A stretch of 64,000 bases of DNA from Photobacterium rosenbergii (lineage in GTDB: Bacteria; Pseudomonadota; Gammaproteobacteria; Enterobacterales; Vibrionaceae): the NCBI RefSeq assembly GCF_003026455.1, contig NZ_PYMB01000001.1:620001-684000 (forward strand), in the 5' to 3' direction. Position numbers and translations under genes: made by a program. Below, piece after piece: positions 59,901-64,000 of this stretch. The notes beneath the pieces were generated by a model, which saw only the letters and a program-made list of their open reading frames with translations, was not told the DNA's origin and ran no database searches. Numbering within the stretch: position 1 is the stretch's first letter; the number at the start of each line of letters is the position of its first letter.

Positions 59901-60839
59901 ATGACCAATATTCTCGACTCTGTTGACCAACGTACAAATCTTGTTGGTGAAAACCGCTTAGAGCTACTCATCTTCCGGCTCCACACTTCACAGTTGTTCG
60001 CCATTAATGTGTTCAAGGTAAAAGAAGTCGTTAAACTGCCCAGGTTGAACAAATTACCGGGCTCTCACCCCAATATCAGTGGTGTTGCCAATATTCGAGG
60101 TGCATCAATTCCTGTCATCGATTTGCGCAGGGCGATTGGCATGAGGACTGGTGATTACGAGGAAGAAAGTAATATCATCATTACAGAATACAACCGTTCG
60201 GTGCAGGCCTTCTTAGTGGGCCAAGTAATGAACATTATGAACATGACCTGGCAGGATATTCAGCCGCCTCCAAGTCAGGTTGGCAAAAATAACTACCTGA
60301 CAGCCATAACAAAAATCAAGAAAGATACAGTGGATCGCCTTGTCAGCATCATTGATGTTGAAAAAGTGCTGGCAGAAATCGTTGATTACGACACACAAAT
60401 TTCGCAGGAAGTTCTCGATGTTTCGCTGATTAATCACTTTCAGGGTCGAAGAGTTTTGATCGTCGATGACTCATCCACAGCTCGTGCGCAAATAAGGGAA
60501 ACCTTGTCACAACTAGGATTAGAAATCATTGAAGCCCATAACGGTTTACAGGCGTTTAATTTGCTGAGAAGTTGGTGTGATAAAGGCCTCAACCTCAATG
60601 AAGAACTGCTTATGATGTTCACCGATGCAGAAATGCCTGAAATGGATGGCTACAAGCTGACCCATGAAATTCGTAACGACCCAAGAATGCGAGACTTACA
60701 TATTGCTTTGAATACCTCGTTGAGCGGCAATTTCAATGAGGCGATGGTAAAAAAAGTAGGATGTGACCGTTTTATCTCTAAATTCCAGCCCGACCTTTTG
60801 GTCGAAGTGGTTCAAGACAGGCTAAAGCAGATCCTTTAA
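59901..60839 (+). CDS. cheV: Chemotaxis coupling protein CheV
   Basis: Cytoplasmic chemotaxis protein of 312 residues that joins a CheW-like coupling domain (about 18-165: LLIFRLHTSQLFAINVFKVK, GVANIRGASIPVIDLRRAIG) to a response regulator receiver domain (about 183-310). The receiver has VLIVDDSSTARAQI, the phospho-acceptor Asp in MMFTDAEMPEMDGYKL (near 240), the Thr/Ser in NTSLSG and Lys in FISKFQPD. It adapts receptor-CheA signalling. No other chemotaxis gene is nearby. The ribosome site is weak. It ends at a hairpin. Confidence 0.94.
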   Translation: MTNILDSVDQRTNLVGENRLELLIFRLHTSQLFAINVFKVKEVVKLPRLNKLPGSHPNISGVANIRGASIPVIDLRRAIGMRTGDYEEESNIIITEYNRSVQAFLVGQVMNIMNMTWQDIQPPPSQVGKNNYLTAITKIKKDTVDRLVSIIDVEKVLAEIVDYDTQISQEVLDVSLINHFQGRRVLIVDDSSTARAQIRETLSQLGLEIIEAHNGLQAFNLLRSWCDKGLNLNEELLMMFTDAEMPEMDGYKLTHEIRNDPRMRDLHIALNTSLSGNFNEAMVKKVGCDRFISKFQPDLLVEVVQDRLKQIL

Positions 60840-60848
60840 CCACATAAA

Positions 60849-60884
60849 CTCGCCCTCAAGTGTTCATCTTCACTTAAGGGCGAG
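60849..60884 (+). terminator. Hairpin terminator of cheV
   Basis: CTCGCCCT-C-AAGTG pairs with CACTT-A-AGGGCGAG, 13 pairs with one mismatch and an 8-base loop, 9 bases after the stop. The U tract is weak. Confidence 0.7.
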
Positions 60885-61023
60885 CGTTTATGCCACATAT
60901 CATTACTATCTCCGGTTCCGTTTCCTCCTTTACTGTTTCAGCTAATTAATTAGCAATAGATAAGGCTAAAGTGAAGCAGTGAGACTTTGAGGAACAGTTC
61001 ATACCAAACGATGCTATCCATCA

Positions 61024-61281
61024 TTACTGCCCTACCCTTTGTGACTGAATCAGCGCACTATCAGCTTTATTTGGTAACAGGTGTATGTGTTGCTCAGTAT
61101 CAACTGCCTGCCAGTTTTCATCCCAGGCATAAAGGGTATCGCCATCCACAATGTCTATTTTTTGGGCGGTAATATCATCTGCCCTAACCGTTAATTGCAT
61201 GGTAAGCAAAAGCGTTATCAGGAAGGAAAGCACCCAGCTCGGTGCCTCCTCTTTGACGTTCATTTTCTGTTGTTCCGTCAT
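61024..61281 (-). CDS. Small exported-looking protein downstream of pdsO
   Basis: Protein of 85 residues that I do not recognise. After a short polar start it has one hydrophobic segment (WVLSFLITLLLTMQLTV, about 16-33) ending at an Ala-Asp junction that could be a signal-peptidase site, then about 50 mostly polar residues. AGGGG lies 7 bases before the ATG. It starts 12 bases after the pdsO stop and must be cotranscribed. In other Pds loci the sortase and its target lie near pdsO; this gene has neither sortase motifs nor a sorting signal. It may be a remnant or an unrelated exported protein. Confidence 0.55.
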   Translation of the reverse strand: MTEQQKMNVKEEAPSWVLSFLITLLLTMQLTVRADDITAQKIDIVDGDTLYAWDENWQAVDTEQHIHLLPNKADSALIQSQRVGQ

Positions 61282-61292
61282 TCACTTACCCC

Positions 61293-62045
61293 TTAGTGAC
61301 TTTTGGCCGTGCTGACATTGTCATTTGAGCTGCGTAAGGTCACCCGACGATCGAAGAAGTCACCTTCGAAGTTTTGTTCATGCTTAAGCGGCTCTTGGTC
61401 ACCATAAGCACTTGCAAAAAGCTGCACGCTCTCGACACCTTGTGACTCCAGATAATTTCGGACGGCTTCAACTCGAAGCTCTGAAAGCGCAAGGTTTCGT
61501 TCACTGCTGCCTCGGCGGTCAGAGTAACCCGATAGTTCCCAGCGGATATCTGGCGCTTGCTTCATGATTTCAGCGATTTCATCGAGTTGGACTTTGAAAA
61601 GAGGCTCGATCTCGGCAGAACCTGTTCTGAAATGAACATTCATTTCTAACGCCAGATCAAGTTGACGATCTTGATGGTTTAGCAAGTCATATTTATCTTG
61701 TTCGAGACGGGCAATCTCGATTTGGGCTTGGTTGTACTTACGGCTGATGCGTTCTAGTTCGGTATTACGGGCGACCAACTCACCCAATTCTGCGTCTTGC
61801 GCTTTAATTTGTTCGTCTTGGCCGACCGCAGTTCCAACAATGCCACCAACCATTGCACCAACAACCGCACCGACCGGGCCACCAACAATGGCACCAAAGG
61901 CTGCACCTGAGCCCAAACCAATTAGCTGTTCTTGCTCACCCACTTTGTAGCTATCTTCCATGTTGTCATTGGCGGTTGCGATTGGTGAAACCAAAGATGC
62001 TACAAGCGTTGTTGCGATTAGTGTTGAGATAAGCTGCTTTTTCAT
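61293..62045 (-). CDS. pdsO: Sortase-associated OmpA-like protein PdsO
   Basis: Envelope protein of 250 residues. A signal peptide (LISTLIATTLVASLVSPIATA) precedes a glycine-zipper region (GAAFGAIVGGPVGAVVGAMV, about 48-75), a coiled-coil linker (ELERISRKYNQAQIEIARLE), and an OmpA-type peptidoglycan-binding domain (VHFRTGSAEIEPLF, LSGYSDRRGSSERNLALSEL, GDFFDRRVTL). This combination, divergent from PdsR/PdsS-type genes, matches PdsO of the proteobacterial dedicated sortase system. Its leader carries alternative hairpins over the ribosome site (62047-62112). Role in sortase function is not known. Confidence 0.85.
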   Translation of the reverse strand: MKKQLISTLIATTLVASLVSPIATANDNMEDSYKVGEQEQLIGLGSGAAFGAIVGGPVGAVVGAMVGGIVGTAVGQDEQIKAQDAELGELVARNTELERISRKYNQAQIEIARLEQDKYDLLNHQDRQLDLALEMNVHFRTGSAEIEPLFKVQLDEIAEIMKQAPDIRWELSGYSDRRGSSERNLALSELRVEAVRNYLESQGVESVQLFASAYGDQEPLKHEQNFEGDFFDRRVTLRSSNDNVSTAKSH

Positions 62046-62046
62046 T

Positions 62047-62112
62047 TTGATGTCCTCATCAAGTGTCTTGTTTGCGACTCATGGTTTGTGTCGCTGTTTC
62101 GTTTTGATGAGG
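62047..62112 (-). promoter_or_regulatory. Alternative leader hairpins over the pdsO ribosome binding site
   Basis: In the pdsO leader the Shine-Dalgarno AGGA sits in the loop of TTGATG-AGGA-CATCAA (62047-62062), which ends one base before the ATG. The same TTGATGAGG can instead pair perfectly with CCTCATCAA 41 bases upstream (62104-62112), enclosing a GCGAC/GTCGC hairpin (62074-62094). That fold buries the ribosome site. The two structures exclude each other. Confidence 0.55.
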
Positions 62113-62154
62113 TTATTAAAGCAAGCCGATCTGGCGAATCAGGGCGCAAAAAAA

Positions 62155-62205
62155 GGCAATGTCATGATCAATTGTGGCAAAAAAATGGCAATTGACCCGA
62201 TTGCC
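62155..62205. promoter_or_regulatory. GGCAAT repeats upstream of pdsR, candidate PdsR operator
   Basis: GGCAAT occurs at 62155-62160 and 62187-62192, 32 bp apart (three helical turns), each after a GCAAAAAAA stretch. An inverted ATTGCC follows at 62200-62205. A TATAGT -10-like hexamer at 62238-62243 lacks a good -35, which fits an activator-dependent promoter with the repeats just upstream. Confidence 0.45.
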
Positions 62206-62298
62206 TCTACAAGCCTTTTCTATCAGCTAGATTGTTGTATAGTCACAGCATCAACACTGTTCACAATATTCTACCGCCGGCAGTATAGGTAATAAGCC

Positions 62299-62985
62299 AT
62301 GAAAAAAATTGTCATTGTCGAAGATGAAAAAGCCATCCGTGAAAACTACATCGATGTACTAAAAAAGCATGGCTACGATGTCCAAGGTTATGACAACCGC
62401 CCAGACGCACAACTAGCCTTCGAAAATGAACTGCCAGATTTGGCCATTATTGATATTGGCTTGCAGGATGAAATTGATGGTGGTTTTACCCTTTGCCAGT
62501 CTCTACGAGCCTTATCACCAACCTTGCCTATCATTTTTCTCACAGCACGGGACAGCGATTTTGATACGGTATGTGGATTACGCATGGGAGCTGACGACTA
62601 CCTCACTAAGGATATCAGCCTGCCACATTTGATTGCCCGCATTGCAGCCTTGTTTCGTCGTAGTGATTTAATGCAACAACCGACTGAGAAAGTCGATCTT
62701 ATTCAGCATGGGGATCTGTCCATCGACAAAAATAAGATGCAGGTATTCTGGCGACAAAACCTTGTAGAGCTGACAGTGACCGAGTTTTGGATGGTCTATG
62801 CCCTTGCCAAACGTCCCGGCCATGTGAAAAGCCGGCATGATTTAATGGATGAAGCCCAGGTTGTGGTTGATGACAGTACCATCACTTCACACATCAAGCG
62901 TATCCGTAAGAAGTTCATGCAGTTTGACACTAATTTCGACTGCATCAATACCGTTTATGGCATGGGCTACCGCTGGGGGTCTTAA
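62299..62985 (+). CDS. pdsR: Sortase-system response regulator PdsR (OmpR type)
   Basis: Two-component response regulator of 228 residues. The receiver domain has E8/D9, the phospho-acceptor D52 (LAIIDIGL), T82 and K104 (DDYLTKD). The C-terminal winged helix (about 130-228) carries TVTEFWMVYALAKRPGHVKS and ITSHIKRIRKKFMQF, ending TVYGMGYRWGS. It overlaps the following kinase by one base (TAATG), so the two are translationally coupled. The gene order with PdsO divergent and a membrane kinase downstream supports the PdsR assignment. A generic OmpR-type regulator is the alternative. Confidence 0.85.
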   Translation: MKKIVIVEDEKAIRENYIDVLKKHGYDVQGYDNRPDAQLAFENELPDLAIIDIGLQDEIDGGFTLCQSLRALSPTLPIIFLTARDSDFDTVCGLRMGADDYLTKDISLPHLIARIAALFRRSDLMQQPTEKVDLIQHGDLSIDKNKMQVFWRQNLVELTVTEFWMVYALAKRPGHVKSRHDLMDEAQVVVDDSTITSHIKRIRKKFMQFDTNFDCINTVYGMGYRWGS

Positions 62986-64000
62986 TGCTCACAAGATTAA
63001 AAACCAAATTAACACATTTCGAACGACCAAAACTCAAGCCAACATTTGGCCTACGTTCAAAAATCACCCTAATTGCATGTTTGCTTCTGACTTTACCTTG
63101 GATTGGCTATAACTACATTCTCGAGATGGAAAAGTTACTTCGCCAAGGCCAGGAGCAAACCTTGGTGGGGACTACAAGAGCTGTAGCAACTGCACTCAAT
63201 GAGCGCCCTAACCTATTTAGCGACCAAGCTAGCTTTCTACAGTCGGTACAAAAAGGGCGTGATTTATATGCCTACGAACTGACATCAGCAATAAAACTTG
63301 ATGGCCAAATCAATGATTGGGCGGACTACTCCGAGCAGGTAGTCCACTATAGCCGTGAATATGTTCAATTTAGTCGATGGCCATATCAAAGGACCAGCAT
63401 TCACTTCAATCATATGGTCGGTAAATATGAGGGTTACCTCTACGCGATGTTTGAAGTGAATGACAAAAAGCCTGTCTTACGAAGGAAAGGATCATCGAGG
63501 GTCGACCGTAACGACCATATGATCATTGCCATGACAACGCCCAACGGTGATTTTCAACGATATGTCATCTCTGTATATGAAGACGGTTGGTTTAATGCCT
63601 GGCAAATAAATGGGGATATTTCCAACCCCGCTGACTTGACCCTCGAAAGCCAAATACAGGGGTATTGGCATTCTACCGACAGTGGCTACAACATCGAACT
63701 GCGTATTCCTCTGGAAATGTTAGGAAGCAAACTTGGCTTTGCCTTTTATGATGTTAACAACACCAGCAACCGCGAGATCGAGACGATTATTGGTACCTCA
63801 AATACCAACCAACTCAGCAAGCTTGGCACCGTACTTATTCCTTCACCAGAGATCGAAAATATCCTCAAAGGTATGGATCATACAAGTTCTCGTATCTGGG
63901 TAATAGACCGGCACCAGCGCATATTAGCCCAAACAGGCGATATCCAAGATTCCAATGGCGTATGGTCATCATCGGTAAAATATAGCGATGACAATGATTC
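62985..64000 (+). CDS. pdsS: Sortase-system sensor histidine kinase PdsS, 3' end cut off by window edge
   Basis: Membrane sensor kinase, open to the right edge (338 codons seen). The ATG overlaps the pdsR stop. A basic N-terminus and one membrane helix (ITLIACLLLTLPWIGYNYIL, about 27-46) precede a large periplasmic domain. Part of it (about 105-250) looks like a CBM9/DOMON-type fold: SAIKLDGQINDWADYSEQVV, EGYLYAMFEVND, and VYEDGWFNAWQING, with YNIELRIPLEML. The second half (about 285 on) begins SPEIENILKGMDHTSSRIWV, as in sensor kinases before a second membrane segment. The kinase core lies outside the window, so the kinase call rests on the operon and sensor layout. Confidence 0.78.
   Translation, partial: MLTRLKTKLTHFERPKLKPTFGLRSKITLIACLLLTLPWIGYNYILEMEKLLRQGQEQTLVGTTRAVATALNERPNLFSDQASFLQSVQKGRDLYAYELTSAIKLDGQINDWADYSEQVVHYSREYVQFSRWPYQRTSIHFNHMVGKYEGYLYAMFEVNDKKPVLRRKGSSRVDRNDHMIIAMTTPNGDFQRYVISVYEDGWFNAWQINGDISNPADLTLESQIQGYWHSTDSGYNIELRIPLEMLGSKLGFAFYDVNNTSNREIETIIGTSNTNQLSKLGTVLIPSPEIENILKGMDHTSSRIWVIDRHQRILAQTGDIQDSNGVWSSSVKYSDDND

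Noticed and set aside
61100-61160. VDGDTL segment of the 85-residue protein as a nuclease motif
   Set aside because: Only a short match to the thermonuclease start motif; the remaining catalytic residues and length are absent.
1-64000. CRISPR arrays, tRNA or rRNA genes, insertion sequences, integrases, prophage
   Set aside because: I found no regularly spaced repeats, no tRNA or rRNA sequence that I could recognise, no transposase or integrase motifs and no phage genes.

Overview
The window looks like chromosomal DNA from a marine gammaproteobacterium of the family Vibrionaceae, with Photobacterium, Enterovibrio, Grimontia or Vibrio relatives most likely. This rests on gene content: a YibL-type protein, NhaD, a VC0807-type membrane protein, SgrR, CheV, a ToxR-like membrane-bound regulator, a formate dehydrogenase fused to a GltD-like part, and components of the proteobacterial dedicated sortase (Pds) system. 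Genes are dense, on both strands, and separated by many short hairpin terminators. I see no rRNA, tRNA, CRISPR array, insertion sequence, integrase or prophage. The species was not determined.

Layout. 1-5.2 kb: a chromate transporter (cut by the window edge) divergent from a LysR regulator, an OmpA-like lipoprotein, an acyltransferase and a cupin/AraC-like protein. 5.2-15.9 kb: envelope and lipid housekeeping (L,D-transpeptidase, fatty acid desaturase, thioesterase, phasin-like coiled-coil protein, lipase), a nitroreductase, a MATE exporter with an alpha/beta hydrolase, a PRA-PH/MazG-like protein and YibL. 16.2-21.7 kb: a catabolic island in which a TRAP transporter (DctP-DctQ-DctM) and a HAD phosphatase lie divergent from a glycerophosphodiester phosphodiesterase and a DeoR-type repressor. 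Their shared promoter region carries three near-identical TTCA-WW-TGAA sites. 21.9-28.4 kb: a DEAD-box helicase, a PfkB sugar kinase, and a long FabY-like ketoacyl synthase divergent from a GlxA-like AraC regulator, with a 21-bp direct repeat between them. 28.5-36 kb: a secreted pullulanase, a beta-barrel outer membrane protein divergent from a ToxR-like regulator with two small downstream genes, and PpiC. 36.3-46.7 kb: a membrane protein, a CDGSH/glutamate-synthase fusion, an isochorismatase-like hydrolase, an orphan DmsC-like anchor, an MFS exporter, NagA, a LysR regulator, threonine aldolase and a small outer membrane protein. 46.9-53.1 kb: NhaD, a DacA-type carboxypeptidase, a 40-residue acidic microprotein, SgrR, and a strongly structured intergenic segment. 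53.5-59.6 kb: a formate module made of a FocA-type channel with CBS domains and a 1384-residue formate dehydrogenase. 59.9-64 kb: CheV, then pdsO with a small companion gene, divergent from pdsR-pdsS. pdsS runs off the right edge.

How the parts may work together. The TRAP island probably imports and breaks down an organic substrate that contains a glycerophosphodiester or phosphate, under DeoR control. The formate module couples formate passage to oxidation by a single large electron-transfer polypeptide. The Pds genes look like the accessory and regulatory half of a sortase system. No sortase or sortase substrate is present in the sequence next to pdsO, where they would be expected. The pdsO leader can form two mutually exclusive hairpins that involve its ribosome binding site, and repeats upstream of pdsR could be the operator of the response regulator. 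These are the observations I would follow first.
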